Shown here: piece after piece, positions 13,101-26,985 of the stretch
Layout of the letters: each line of letters opens with the position of its first letter
How positions within the stretch are numbered: position 1 is the first letter of the stretch
Assembly: GCA_035582835.1 (NCBI GenBank)
Contig: JAYKAV010003359.1
Coordinates: 1-64,000 of the forward strand
Source of the DNA: Phoebastria nigripes
Lineage: Eukaryota; Chordata; Aves; Procellariiformes; Diomedeidae
Direction: 5' to 3'
Length of the DNA: 64,000 bases
Notes under the pieces: generated by a model
Databases searched by the model: none
What the model was told of the DNA's origin: nothing
Seen by the model: only the letters and a program-made list of their open reading frames with translations
Made by a program: the position numbers and the translations under genes

Positions 13101-15976
13101 TGCCTCGTGCTGGGAAGCAATATAGCGACATCCGGAGCCATGAATTCATGCTGCTAGCGGGGGTACCACATCAGACCTGGCTTTGTAGGGGGCGGTGGGA
13201 ATTACTGCTCAAACAACCTAGCATTCACTTGAGATGTTGTTTGTGGTGGGCAGTGTGGAGACCATTGAAATCTTACCTCTATTTTATCTTCCAGAGCTGG
13301 ACCTGCTGCAGTGGCTGCGTGAAGCCGTCCCGTCCTCGGACCCACGTGTTCATCCTGGACTTCATTGCCGTTCAGAAGAGCCCTTGATTTCACCCTGTCA
13401 GTCCTACAGCAGCAGCAAAATATCCCAGCGTGCAACAAAACTTCACAGAGGTGGCAGTCGGAGCTGGCTGACATCTGGGGACATCCAGGAAACCCTAGGT
13501 CTTGCCTTTACTAGGAAAACCAAAAAAAGTCAGTCTTAGTATGTGTTAGCTAACCTACAGTAAATCCTAAAGATGACAAGGCATTTGTTGCAGTTATGCA
13601 TGTTAGCAGGTCAGGAAAGGCCTTAGGAGGTCTTTACTTCTAAATTAACACTAGGAGGAAGACCAGGCCTATATGTCACCAGTCTGAAAATGTGTATTTT
13701 GACAATAGATGACCCATTTTGCTATGAAATCCTAATAGAGGAAAAGCACAGGTAGTCTCTGCATGCTGTTTTGCTCCCTTGCTGGCATTTACCTCTCCTA
13801 ACTTCTTTGAGGTAAAAACTATCTGGACTTGTTTCCACAGAAGTTTTGCACCAAGGTGCTTCATCTGCAAAGCTGACTCGCCACCCAATCTGAGGGCAGT
13901 CCAGGCCAAGGCCCACGTTTCCAGCAACATTTGTTTCAGTCTCCTGACACAAGTGAAAAGCAAATACCATCCAATCTTCACCAGTAACATTACATACCCT
14001 CACCTACATGTATTAGAGGACGAAGTTGTCTGCAGTGCAGACAACCCCTTGGAAATTTAAGACTTTGCAAAAAGCTACACCGCGTCTTGAAATGGGAGAG
14101 GTTTCTTAATGAAAAAGCAAATAGTAAGGAAAAAAGGGTTATATTAGCATAGGGTCAGAAGACTGTCATTAACAATAACCACTTTTCCCTTTCAAGTGCC
14201 CTTGCCTTTAATCGCCTGTTTTGATATGGATGTATTTTTACTTATTTATGCAAGACAGTGCTACCTCTGCTCTCTTTACATGCAGATACTACAGCCTTCT
14301 GGCGGACCACAAGCCAAAGATGTTATCCCCAGAGCTCTGAAGGCTGTGTTACGCTGGAGCTGGAAAAGAGGCTCCTAAAGAGTCTCAGTATGCTAAAATC
14401 AGGCAGCACAGAGGCACAGCCTAACTGAATTCAACAGCCTGGACTTTGTACTCTGGTCTTGGAAAGCTACATGTGCAAGCATTTATGATCTGGATTTTCC
14501 TTTGATGTAAATTGGCATAGACCCACACCAATTCACACAGGCTTTTCTTCCAGCTGGGAATCTTCTGCTATCTTTGGAAAACGTGGGGTTTCATTTGAAG
14601 CCACTGTACGTGGCCATATTGCCCATTCANCGGCAGTGCTGGGCAGGGAGTACACGCCACCCTGAAGGCAATTACATGCTGGGTGCTTGCTCAAAGGGGG
14701 TCTTGGTGCTGTGGAAAGAGGCTTGTCAAGTAGTAGCTTAGGAAAACAGTGTCTTGGCTGCAAAGAGGAGCAGGACATATACTTACTGGAAGCAGACATC
14801 TTAAGGAAACTAAGGGAAACATGACAAGCGAGGAGCCCCCGTACCTTTCGGAGTAGGAGACCACAAAGCCAGCAGCAGGCCAGGGCCTACACCAGTGGCA
14901 TATGAAAGGGGGGGACGCCAAGCAGGTTACCACAGCAGCCTGCCTCCAGGAACTTCTTAATTTTCATATAGCTGATAAAAGAAAAATCAGTCGGCCAGGC
15001 AGCTGTGCTGGTATCCCATCCCACTGGCAAGCATTGGGTTGGCAAGTTGTACACGTTGCGCTAGAAACACGGTAAATACCTACATTTTCTCCTCCTGTGT
15101 ATTTGGAGTGTGGCAAAACTGCACAGAGAGCTGCTAAGGCAGGATTTGGTTTATCATTCATCATAAACATCAGTTTCAGTGTTTAAATGCAGTAATGGAG
15201 AACATTTTCTAAGCTGCTTTCTACACGTATTTGAGGTGGTTTGGGCTCTAATTAATTTGGAACAGGGCAGGGAGTTCAGAAATTTTCCTTTTCTCTCACA
15301 TCCCTGTGTCCCACTTTACTTTTAAAGTGGTAAGGCCCATCTAGATCAAGGCATTAGGAGGAGAAGGGAGAGAAAGAAAAAAAACCTAACTGAAATAGAG
15401 ATGGCTGACAGGGCAATTCATCATCACAATCGTGTGCTCAAAGCTTTTCAGAAACCATAACATGAGTGGCCATGCAAATCAGTGAGTCACTGCAACAGCT
15501 GAAGGGGAAAAACCCTACAAAAAAAAAAAGAAAAGAAAAAAGCAGAACTCTGCTCACCTGCTGAACCTGCTCACTGAGGAGTTTCCATAGCATGCTTGTG
15601 CTTTGCCTGGCCATAGCACATTTTTATTCTCTTCGGTGCATTTATCCTTAGGATGGCTTTGTGAAGTAGGGCGTTCCTTCTGGGAAAGTTACATTACTTT
15701 CTTACTACTGGGAGAGCCCAGCAGCGTGCAGGAAGCCTACGACACTTCAAGGAACTGAAGGCATATCTTTGTAGTTACAGCTAAGGCTGTTAAAACTGCA
15801 TTGGGCTTCTCTGTAATGCAAGATCAAAAGCTGCTTCACTCTTCCCCATCCCTTCCAGCACCTGAATATGCAGCTGCATTGGTGTGTCCTCAGTGAGGGG
15901 GTTGTGCAGTCTCAGCCTTTTAACAGCAGTCTCCTGTTTTTGCGTATTTTATGGGCTCAGTATTTGCTTGTTTTTT
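4131..15976. other. Intergenic, no gene recognised
   Basis: AT-leaning unique-looking sequence. There is a short tandem repeat at about 10,960-11,025 (three imperfect copies of an ACATAGCACCAAAGTTTG-like unit) and an isolated n at 14,630. No supportable coding exon or RNA gene was found by eye. Confidence 0.55.
10960..11025. repeat. Short imperfect tandem repeat
   Basis: The unit ACATAGCACCRAAGTTTG occurs twice back to back, with a third, more diverged GCACCAAAGTTA copy about 20 bp on. Confidence 0.7.
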
Positions 15977-16029
15977 AATATATATATATTTAATTATATG
16001 TATAAAAAATATATATATATTATATATAT
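15977..16029. repeat. AT microsatellite
   Basis: Interrupted (TA)n tracts around an A-run. Confidence 0.9.
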
Positions 16030-19000
16030 GACCTCAATGTTTAAAGAGAACATAATGATTTTTGGGGGACAGCTGTCTTATACTCAACCTTTCACACCTA
16101 CTTTGCGCACAAGTGACAGCGGGACAGTGTCACTTTCCATAGTTTTACCCATTCTAGCAGGGAATGATGAAAGAGCATGTTTAGGAAAAAAACAGTAGAA
16201 CAATCAGAAGAACACAGACTATTTTTTCCCCACCTCATGTCTAAGCAGTCCCTGCTTGAGGGTACTGTTCTGTCACCTCCAGAAAAATGGAGAAATCCAA
16301 GTGCAATCCTAGGCAAAGAACTGCAATACGTACCAGAAAGCATGCATCAGTCCTAGAGTAGAAAAATGCAGCCTGAAGAGAGTAACAGAAAATTATTTCC
16401 CTGTGTATTGTTTACACCCGTGAGAAGTAGGATAACCCTCTCTTGGAGTAGGCAGGTCAGCAAGCATGACATCCAGTGGCCCTTGCTTTAAGGGGGTAGG
16501 CGTCTTTGGAGTGGGCAGAGCTTGGAAGGGAGACAAGAACAAAGGACTGGTGTTTCTAAGCCCTCATGTGAAGGGTGCAGGAGTGGTAGGAAAGGCTCAG
16601 TGCCCAGCTCAGTGCTCCTACTCCAGGTGCAGCCCATGATGAGCAAAAGGGATAAAGCCAGCTCTGACAAAGATGGGTTTTTTGTGTGTCAGAGTAGCTG
16701 TACCAGCTATCTGTAATAAACACCTTCTGTGTATGGTGTCCTTCGATCTATCATGACAAATACCTAGCTTATCCATTAATACAGGAAAGGAGACCTTAAG
16801 TGATTCACAGTGGGGAAAAAAAAAAAGTCATGTTGCTCAGAACACACTTTGATTCAGATGAAGCAACTTTGCAAGTCTAATAGTGCAGCTTTTGGCCTTT
16901 AGTGTTATTTACAGGAAAACTGAATTTGAACAGACCTGCCAGGTTTGTTTAAACAAAGGAAGGGACTGGATTTTTATTTACACACACACCCCCTTAAATC
17001 AGTTTGACACTGCAGTAGAGTCGATGCCCTCTGGTTGGCAGCTTCATTACCATCTGTAATGAATGTAACACCTTAAAACCATAAATAATTTATGTTGTAA
17101 CAGCAAATACAGTTTGGAAGGAAGAAAGCATTTGGGGAAACTGGGATCAGAAAAGGCTAGAGTGAGTCAACACGGGCCTCTCGGTTTCCATGGAGTTATG
17201 AGCATTACCCTACCCGCCTTAACTGTAATCAAACTGCAGCCCAAACAACCTGGCTGACTCTCAGCATGGGAAATATTGCATCAGATTATCAAATAGGAAA
17301 GTCTAGTACTAAGCAAGGAGGGAGATCTCCCAGGCGGAGGGTGTGCAGGACTGGGACTCAGCAGGAATCAAATTTATTTTCCAGCTCAGTTGCCAATTTC
17401 TGTCCCACCCTAGGCAGAACCCCTAACCATGAGGGGGAGGAAATCTGTATAAATAAATGAAAAATTTTAGCAAACAGCTGTTCTGGCATAAATACCTTGT
17501 CACATCCCATTTTATGCTTGTTGAAGCAAACTTTACCCATGCTTCCTCTGCTGAGCTTAGACTAATTTATGATGCATTACATATGTTGCTCTGTCTCAGT
17601 GTTTAATTATTCATGAATCCCTCCACCCTCACCCCTTTTCACCTTCCACTTGCACGAGGATCAATCAGCACGATTCATCAACACAAGCCCTTCATCACCA
17701 CCAGCTCTCAAGGGTGTGAGCCTGCAGCCTGGCCCAGCTCTGGGCATTGCTAACCTCTGCAAGAGAAACCAAACTCCTGCATGTTTACTGACCGGTTTGG
17801 TTCAGACCTTGGGAAGGCGCAGGAGCACTGTGTTAGACCAGGAGGCTAATGGATGGAAATGTCAGCCTCTCTGTGGGCTCCCTAACAACCGCAGGTGCTG
17901 TGGGCTGGGGAGAGCCTGGTGTACCCCAAAAAGCATGGTGCGGCCCAGAAAACCCCAATGGAAGTCCGAAACAACCTCCCCTCAGCCCCCAAAGTGGTGC
18001 GGGGCCCTGAACAGCTGCCTCAGCATCCCCTCCTGCCCATCCCAGGGGGACGCCAGCCCTGGCGGGCCCTGAGGGCACTCTCACCAGGGATGGGACTCCC
18101 TATTTCTCTCAGCAACATTTTCACTTCATTTCTATTTGGAGGGAAATGTCTGAAGAAGGTAGACCTACCCGCCGGGTGACACAAGGGCTGGGTGCCACCT
18201 CAGGGCCGGGTGACAGCTGCAGGGCCGTGCCTGTCCTGTTCTGAGCAATGGAGGGAGTGGGGTGGCTTGGACATGGTGGCCAGGTTAGATGAGGAGCCTG
18301 GGCCTAATGGTGGCGAGGAGGAGGTCCACACCGGGTGTTGGCACCTGGGTGCTGGCAGCAGGGGGGCTGCGGGGTGGCCGCTGTGAGGAGAGGCGGCCAG
18401 GGGCTGCCCCGTGCTGGACACAGCCAGTTCCATCCGGTTCCACAACGGCCCCACCACAGGGCACTGCCAAGCCTGTCAGTGGAGCTGGTGGCGCCTCTGG
18501 GAAAACATTCTCCAGAAAGGGCAAAACATCACACAGGCAGCAAGGAGTGAGGGACAACGTGTGAGGAACAGCCCTGCCAGCAGCCAGGCCGGAGGGGGAG
18601 GAGAGGTGGGGGGAGCTCAGCCTGCCAGAGAAGGGATCCCCCCTCCCACCACCCAGGAAGGTGTGAGGAGGAGGGAGGGCGGAGGGGGCCCATTATGGCT
18701 GGCTGCGGCCCCACTCACCATCACCCTGCGCCTCCCCAGGCAGAGGAGTTGGGAATGAAGGAGCAAAGATGAGCCTGAGGAAAAGGGGCATATATGTGTT
18801 TTAATTTGTCTTTGTTTCTCGCTATCCAAACCTATTTTAAATTGCAATACCTTAATTTTCCCCAAGCCGAGTCCATTTTGCCCATGACGGTAATCGGTAG
18901 GCAGTCTCCCTGTCTTTATTTCGGCCCATGAGCTTTTTTATCTTATTTTCTCCCCAGTCCTGTTGGGGAGGGAGGGTGAGAAAGCAGCTGGGTAGGGGTG

Positions 19001-22000
19001 TCCAGCCAGCCATGGTCAACTCACTGCATATTATTATTTATCAAACCACAAGCCCTGCACTTGTTCTTTTCTCTCCTGTTAGCTTTATGATTGTCTCTCC
19101 ACTATTTGTTCTTCTTTCGATTTGCTGTATGTGCTTCTGTGGGCAACATGGACAATTTTCTTGTGTGTTTTGCTCTCTCCAGTGCACTCGGGTTTCTCCT
19201 CGTCTCTGTGCCTCAAGGTACATTCCCTCAGGGTGGCAGGTCTATCTTTGCTCCCACAGTAGTACCACCTCTGTGTTTAGTCCACTGTTTTCAGGGTGCT
19301 CTTATGTATAAACCCATGAAATCAGGTACTACGTACAGTACAGTAGCTTTTTCTGTGAGCCAGTATCTTAAAAGCTGTTCTCAACTGGCAGTGCCACAGG
19401 AGTCTTGCTTTAACTCACATATGTGCTCAACAGGATCATGCATGGGAGCCATGAAGCCTTCCTTAGAAGAAAACCTTTGATGCTAGCCTGGTCCTTCTGA
19501 GTCAGCTCCCCAGCATGCAAGTCCATAGGCACGGCCAAACTGAGGAAAAGTAAGAAATTATTACTGGCTTCTGTAATTTAAGTACCAGATACCATTGCTT
19601 GCATTTTATTCCAGCCCCCATTTCCAAACAGCCACAAATAGATTTCTTAAAAGATCCCTTTCTCCTCCTTTTAGTAACAGTGATGTGCTGCAGTGTAGAA
19701 GAGGTATAAAGCTGTTGTCACCACTGTTCTGCTGGCCCAGCGCCCTCGTCTCTGCTGTATTGCAACTTCAGTTAGCGCAGAATGCCTCAGTCAGCATCAC
19801 CGGCAAATGCATCAAGTATAATGTGCTTTTTTTAACTTTTAAGGCTTCCTCGCCAGCTTGCATAACATTACACATCTGATCTCTTAGTTTCCTACATGCA
19901 AAAATTGAGCTCTTTGTTCTGAAACCACACAGCTTTCATCCGCTGCCAAAGGGGAATCCATCTGGGTGCTGTGACTTCCGCCCTTTGAAATGAGTCCTCC
20001 ACACACCCGTTAGCAGGCAGCAGGCCTGCGGCCGCATTCACCATGCCTGCCTGGTTTTTGTTTACCAGCGGAGCAGGGAGGATTGGAGACAGCAGGCATA
20101 TTCAGGCTGCTCACAGACCCCTCCTTGCAACTAAAACAGTCAGCTTCCAGGGCAGAGGGATTTGCCCAGGTGTAGCAAGACTGTAATCACCACCAGGTTT
20201 TCTGTTTCCTTTCTCCCTTTGCTGTGAAGTTACTTAGGAGTAGTTGGCATTTCAGTTAACTGTATGAGTTATTCTGGGTTTTCCCACCCGTTGCAGCCCT
20301 ATTGTATCTCCTGGTTTCCTGTGCTGTGGCTCTGCTTGGCGCAGAGGGCCCTGGGCTGCTCCTGGGGACCGGCCCATGCCAGGGAGGCAGAGCGCTGCCA
20401 GCTCCTTTGCAAGGCTGACAAGGCACCACAGTGAAATGCTGCTCTATCCACTGTGACTTCTTGGGCTGGCCCCCTCAGCTGCTTTTGCGTGGCAAGAACC
20501 AGATCAAAAAGCCATGCACATCCTCAGATGACTGATTTACCCCAAATGTCTCTTCCCCCACCCACAGTCCTTAGCACCGGCAAGTGCCCCTAGCCTGGCC
20601 ACCCTCACGCCTGCTGCCTGTGACTTTGCACAGCTCCGACCCCCACCTTATGTTTCAGTTTCATCATTGAGGTTATTTTGCTGTAATTAGTCAATTGATT
20701 CCCCCATATGCAAATACTGAGCCATCCCAAGACTGTCACTTCAGAGGACTTTTGTCAGATTTGTCACCAATAATTAAACTGTCTCCACCCACGCAGACTG
20801 TGCTTTTGATCAAGAATATGCAGTTTGCTCCTGACTGTGGGCCAAGGAAAGCCATGATTTGATCACGGCGCTGGCAGATGTCCTAGTGAGCAGGGGAAGC
20901 ACACTTTGTTATGCTTAGCAGCTCCTGCCTTTCAATCATGGGAAATCATAATTTGACTATTAGCATGTAAGAATTTTCCTTACATGTCAGCAAAGTTAAA
21001 AGGCCACTGTCAGCTTGGAGCATGATGCCTTCCCTATGGAGGCTGATGAGAGACTCCACACTAATCTCACCCTTCTGTTTGCCTGCTGGTTTCTGGTACA
21101 GTCCCAGGTTATTAAGAAGTTATATTAGTTGCAATGGAATTATTTAACTATGTGGAAATGCTTTATTTTTTCCCTTCTCTGTTGCATGAAACAAGAAAAG
21201 GCACCACAGTCTCACTTCTGCAAACATTTGCAGTGTACACCTGCAGCGAAACACGCAGGTTTTCACCACCATGGCCCCTCAGGCTCCGGCACAGCAAGAG
21301 CACATTCTGCTTCCCCCAGCGCACGGGAAAGGGATTCGGCCCCACAATGCAGCTGCTGATGAAGATGTCAGTTCATTTTGCCAATCCTTTTTGTGGTATT
21401 TCATAGGTAATTGTGTGTCTTTGATAATGATACCAACATTCATTGTCCAGGCTTTGAATTGCCCACAAACCCCTCTGATTTTATTCCCACTCCACCCGTT
21501 TTCCTGAAAGGAACTACTTGTGAACATTTTGCAAAACTGCCTTCAAATGTCTCCTACAAATTTTGTATCTAAGAGGTCCAGAAAATGGTAGACAATTGCA
21601 AATGCTGCTTATTAGGGTGGCCATAGTCATCACACTGCTGTCTTGTGCCTCACTCAGCTGCTGGTTATATTTATCTCCTGCCTCTGGTCATATCATTGAT
21701 TGCAAACTCCCATCAGGAGGTGGTCCTTACCTCCTCAGCAGCTCTGTCCCCAGCCCAGAAAGCAGCCAGCTTGACTCCCCCAGAGCCATCCTGCCTTTTC
21801 GAAAATAAACTAAATAGCAAAGTCCTTGAAAGTTGAAATGTTTGCTGAGTGAAAGACCAATCCTGGGAAAAATTGCAGTGTTGTGTTTTTGCTGAGTGCA
21901 GAGAGCAGCCTCTGCAGACTGTGGTGCTGGTGGTTGTGTTTTCACATAGATTCTGGCTCTACCTAGTAAAAGCACTTACAACATATCGATCACCTTATGT

Positions 22001-25000
22001 AATAAATTCCGACTACAATCATGTTTCATCTAGAACCAATTGGCCGTATTCTATAGAATAATGCTTCCATGTACTTCTAATATCATTTAAAGCTGGTGAC
22101 TTTGAAAGAGCCTTAAGGCTCTGGTTTGGTAATAACATTTTGCCTTCCTCAGACTGACTTGTAAAATTTCAGCCTACCCAGCCATGCACACTTACATCGC
22201 ATTGGAATAACTTGGCTAGAGGCAAAAAATTCAAAAAAACCCTCTAATTTCTGTCTGTGAAATGGAGAGTTGAGTACCTAAATACATATGGTGGATGGCT
22301 CAGTGCAACGCTCTTCAGAAAAAAGCATATACTTTCCACAGCTGCTTAGAATAAGGCCCTAACTCAAATCTATAAATCAGATAAGAGAATACTGTGGAAA
22401 AAATACATGTCTTTTATGTATTGACCTATTTCAGTACCAAAATCTACATATAGGAGAGCTACGAGTGTTACGGTAATTTGTTTTCCATTCTAGATAGCTC
22501 AGGTTACCATCTGCAGAGAGTTGAAAGGGATATTACTGATTGACATCCATATATATTCAGATTCCCTATTCTCTGTCCCACCATTTTCTAACGGGGTGCT
22601 TAGTTTTGCTCAAAAAAGAAAGTAAGCTCGGTTTGCCAAGGCCCTGTGCAAGCTGTTTGCTCTGGGTATGTCTCCGTTCCCTCTCTCGTCTGACTTGCAA
22701 AGGTGGGGGAGCAGGGATAAGGTCATGTTCCACATGTGACTGAAATTGGTGCTTTCTTTGGATTTCTCAGTATTTCAGTCCCCTTGAGTACAAAACACAT
22801 TTTAGAGAAACAAAAATGGAATGTATACTCTTAAATCCTGATTGAAACAGTCAACGTTCATCTTTACTTTAAATCGCTTTAAAAAATGTCCAAAAGGTGA
22901 AAAAAATAAAATGGAAAGAAATTCCTAAGAAAGATTTTTTTCAGGTAGCGTGGAACTGTTCAAATCTTTGTTTGGTGGCATTTTTTAAAGGCAATGTTTT
23001 CTAAAACCCTAAAAAGCTCATTTTCAAGTGGCAACATCAAGTGTCTTAACAGAAATAACATGACTGGTACTAACATGCTGGCAGTGAGCTTGACAAATGA
23101 AAATATTGATGGTCTCACTGCGGCTAACACAACGAAATCTATTTTGCTGGCATCTCAGTCACGTTTTAGGAGATCATCATGCAGAGGAAAAACAATTAAA
23201 TAACTTTAGACATGGCTTATTATTAAATTACAATGGTTTTAAAGGTTTGATTGATCCTTGTTCAGAAATTTTTCTCAGTATTTCAGTAACTGGCCTACCA
23301 ATGGCCTCCAGAGCTCAGCTTTCCTCCAGCATGTGCCAATCTGGCCTGTCACCGTCAGGGCTGGGAGCATCGCTCAGGGCAGCGGGCACCAGCCGAGAGC
23401 TGATCAGCCCGGCCAGACACTGCTCAGAGCAGATCTTCCACGGGACAAACAATGATATACGAGCATGGGAAGTTTGGATGTGAAGTGTTATTTCTAGTTC
23501 TGATTTATTCCCCATTCAAAGGCAGAAGGGTTTGTAAGCAGCTGGGTCTTCCAGTAGATTAGAACATTTGCTGAAGCTCCCTCACCCACCCATCTCCATT
23601 ATAGCTGTGCTTGTAAAAAATACATGTGTATCTATCACTAGAGCTTTGCATTGAAATCTCGCTGTATTTCAGGCTGGAGATGGAAGAAGCCAAAATAACT
23701 CCGCAGATGTTGCCAGGTGCTTTAAAAGGTGCATTTAAAACCTCCCTAAGGACCTATGTAAAAAAAGGCACAGAAGAATCACGGTTAGTGTTACACACAC
23801 ACACATAAACAGATCCATTAACTGAAATAGCCTTTTAACTGTTATTCATACTGAGCAGTATGAGCAAGCACATCGTTGTTTGCTGTCTTTATTGGTGTAT
23901 CTGCACTGTGTTCAGCAATCCTATAAATCCGTTATTGCTGGGAACAGCTGCAGAGCAGACTGATAAGCTGGGAAATAAGCACACAGCCAACAATGCTGAA
24001 TAACCAGCTCCAGGCTGGTCCGAGCCAGGGCCCTTACACCTTGGGCTACGCACATCATCAGAAAATGTCTAGGTATCAGCAGGACTCAAGTGTAAGAGCA
24101 TTTCCCAAGGAAGCAAAGGATTATTTGGCATTGTCAGGCTATTGCTGAACTTAAGAGTTTCTGAAAAACGTCATCTGATCAGGTGTACAACGCTCTATAG
24201 ATGAGCACGAGGCACCTAGCCCCTGTGGAGCAGGCAGACAGCCTTACACAGCCACGGTGGCCCGGGCTTAACCACTGACATGGGCCAGGGCTGGAGGGGA
24301 CAGGCTCTGCACCTACAGCGTGGGGAGAAGGAAGGGGAAACAGCACATGGGGTGGAGGGAGGTTATCTGGGAAGGAAGTGAAAAAGCGAGCAGCCTGGCA
24401 GGAAAAGCTTTCCTGGGAAGAACAGTGGTATCATGTGCCATCTGGAGGCTTGAAGCAGAAATGAACAGGCTATATTTCTTTTCTGGAGAGACAGCAATCA
24501 TATTTTAGGTAGATACATACCTTAATCAGAGCTGACATTAGATCTGCCTTTATCACAGAGCCTGTTTTCCTTCTGATAGTACATTCCTGACACTGGAAGC
24601 ACCACATCAGGAAACTGCCAGATTAAAAAACAACTAAGTCCAGAAATCTCTTACAGAAGATACATGTCATCTTGCCCATCCTGCCCTGCATTGAAACAAG
24701 GGCAGAGATATGGCATGCTGTCTGGAGAGCGCTCTGTCCCTAGCACACAGCTCTTGTGTCCCTAGCAATCTTCATGTAAGCACTATTAATGACACTAGGG
24801 GCGTCCATGAAACACTAGTATGACGTCCAGACCATTGTTCCAAAGAATCTGTTTTTTCCCTGGTCACTTGGAAAGTTGGAGGTAAAACGTGACTTAAAGT
24901 AACTCACTTCAGATCAAACTAGATGACCTTTTCTCAGTGAGAAGAGCTAATTTGCTAGCTTTGCTCTGGCAGTCAGGAGATGATGTCTATTAATTTAAAA

Positions 25001-26979
25001 TGAAATAAACCCAGGAAAAGCAACTTGGATGAATAAATGGGGTTCTGCTAAGTAATAGGGACAAACAGGCCTGGATCCTGCATCTTTTTCCTCAGGTCTA
25101 AGAAACAGTCCGAGAGGGGCTCCCAGCTTCTCCCCCTTGTGAGATGTACAAACAGCTCCTTCCCTTCTGCCAGCAAAGCAGGCAGGAAGCTGCTCCTCCT
25201 GGTGCTTCCAAGTCAGGTTTTCTGCTTTGTTTACCTCCTCCTCCCTCGCAGGCAGGAGGCTGGCATGGGCAGAGTTTGCCCAACCCAAGAGGAGGGAGAA
25301 TGGAACAAAGCACAACACCTGAGAGCGACACTGGTACCAATTCTGTGAACGCTTATGCAAAGTGCTGAAAATGGAACCATTTATAGCCAGAGGTTTCAAC
25401 AAAACGAGGTTTTCTTCTCTCATGTGAAGAGCTGAAAGGGACTCCCTGAAGCAGAGCCAGAGTAACTGGAAAAAGGAAGTAAACTGACTGGTGGGTATTA
25501 GAAGTGGGAGAATGCTGTACCTACCTCAGAAGCAAGTAAACTGTTGATCTTTGCTTGCCCCTTATTCTGCTCCTGGACAAAAGTGATTGCATCTGCATTT
25601 TTTGATTAGTTTTCACTCAGATCACCCAGGAGCTGTTAAGACCTAGCATCTTTCCCATCACTAAGAGGGTTTTTCTTTTTGCTTGAGAAAAGCAGAATGT
25701 GCAAAGTTTTCAGGTGTTCTTCCCTTCCAAGCTCCCATTTCTGACCCTCTTCTGCAAGAACATCTGCATCTGTTCATCTCCAAACTCCATTCACTGCCTG
25801 GTAACACCCAGCCAGGAAGGGCATGCAAGGGCAGCACTATTTCTGACTACATCCCATTTATCAAGCAAAGAACAGGACAGAAATGTTACATCCTCTCCTT
25901 TCTGACCTCTGCCTTTTAGTCTCAAAGGCAGTAAAACTGGTAAATGACAAGACCAGGTACAAAACGCGATTTCCAGATACACGGGTTCAACTCTACCCAC
26001 CTGAACAGACTAACACTCCCAAGTGACAGCCAGAACAGTTGGCTTTACTGAAGTTCTGGTATTTCAAACAAACCTACCTGATTTAAGGCAAAAAAAAAGT
26101 GAGGAATTTTGCTCCCTAAAAGTCTCCCTGAGGCTGACTGTCCCTGGCACTGGTGGTCACCTGCTGCAGGTCCTGCACTGGGAGGTTCATTGTCACAGCT
26201 TCTCTTCTGCAGCACGAGTCTCACCAAGAGCACACGGACAACCATTGTGTGGCTGGCACATGCTGCCACGGGAAGATGATGAGACAATCACGCTTTGCTC
26301 TTCCCATCTCACCATGCAGTCATTTCAGAAAACGCAGCAGAGTTACCATGGATCACAAGATTCTGCATAAGTGTCAGCACCCCGTGAGGAATTGGAGAGC
26401 TGCTGAGTTCCACTATCACCCTCCAGGCATGTGATGCTCCTTGGGAGTGATTCAGATGGCAACCAGGAATGGAAACTAAGAATTCGAGAAGAAATGGACT
26501 TAACCGAGGTAATTTTATATGCATCTACAGTCAGGTAATCTGTAATCAAGAAGCCAGCTGTAACATTACAAAGGTACTTCTGCACCCCCTTCTATCATCT
26601 CCCCCTGATCACAGAACATCCCCTTCAAGGGATCAAAAAGTCCTCCCTCTTGTTTTTCTGGAAGTAAATGAGTCCTAGAAACACTGGTCCTCCCCCAAGG
26701 CTATTTCAGTGAGCGGAAATCTTTTGATTGACCTCGGATGAAAATATTGTTCCTTTAACTGGTACCAAGCTCTTCATTTAGAGAAACCACCAACTGCCAC
26801 ATGAGCATCAGGCCCTGGTCCTGCCAGGCAAGCCTCAATGACAGAGTAACAGCATCGCAGGGAGCCCCAGCGACTGTTAATACAAATCCAACTCAAGTGC
26901 CACCCTAGAGGATGGGAGCCCACTTTCCTTATCCATTCTAAAGCCCTTCTAAATGAAATAGGTATTTTGGCAAATTAAT
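16030..26979. other. Intergenic or far-downstream sequence, no gene recognised
   Basis: It includes a GC-rich, CpG-poor stretch (about 17,640-18,780), a (CA)n-like tract near 23,793-23,807, and a candidate conserved non-coding block near 20,640-21,020. Frames of up to about 140 codons in the GC-rich part lack domain signatures. Confidence 0.55.
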
Positions 26980-26985
26980 TTTATT
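26980..26985 (-). promoter_or_regulatory. Candidate poly(A) signal AATAAA
   Basis: AATAAA on the transcribed strand about 3.2 kb after the stop codon. The hexamer alone is weak evidence. No clear GU-rich downstream element is seen. Confidence 0.3.

Noticed and set aside
17640..18780. GC-rich block with overlapping frames of 60-140 codons, possibly a CpG-island promoter or gene
   Set aside because: By rough count its CpG number is well below that expected for its GC content. The frames overlap on both strands and lack domains or splice structure.
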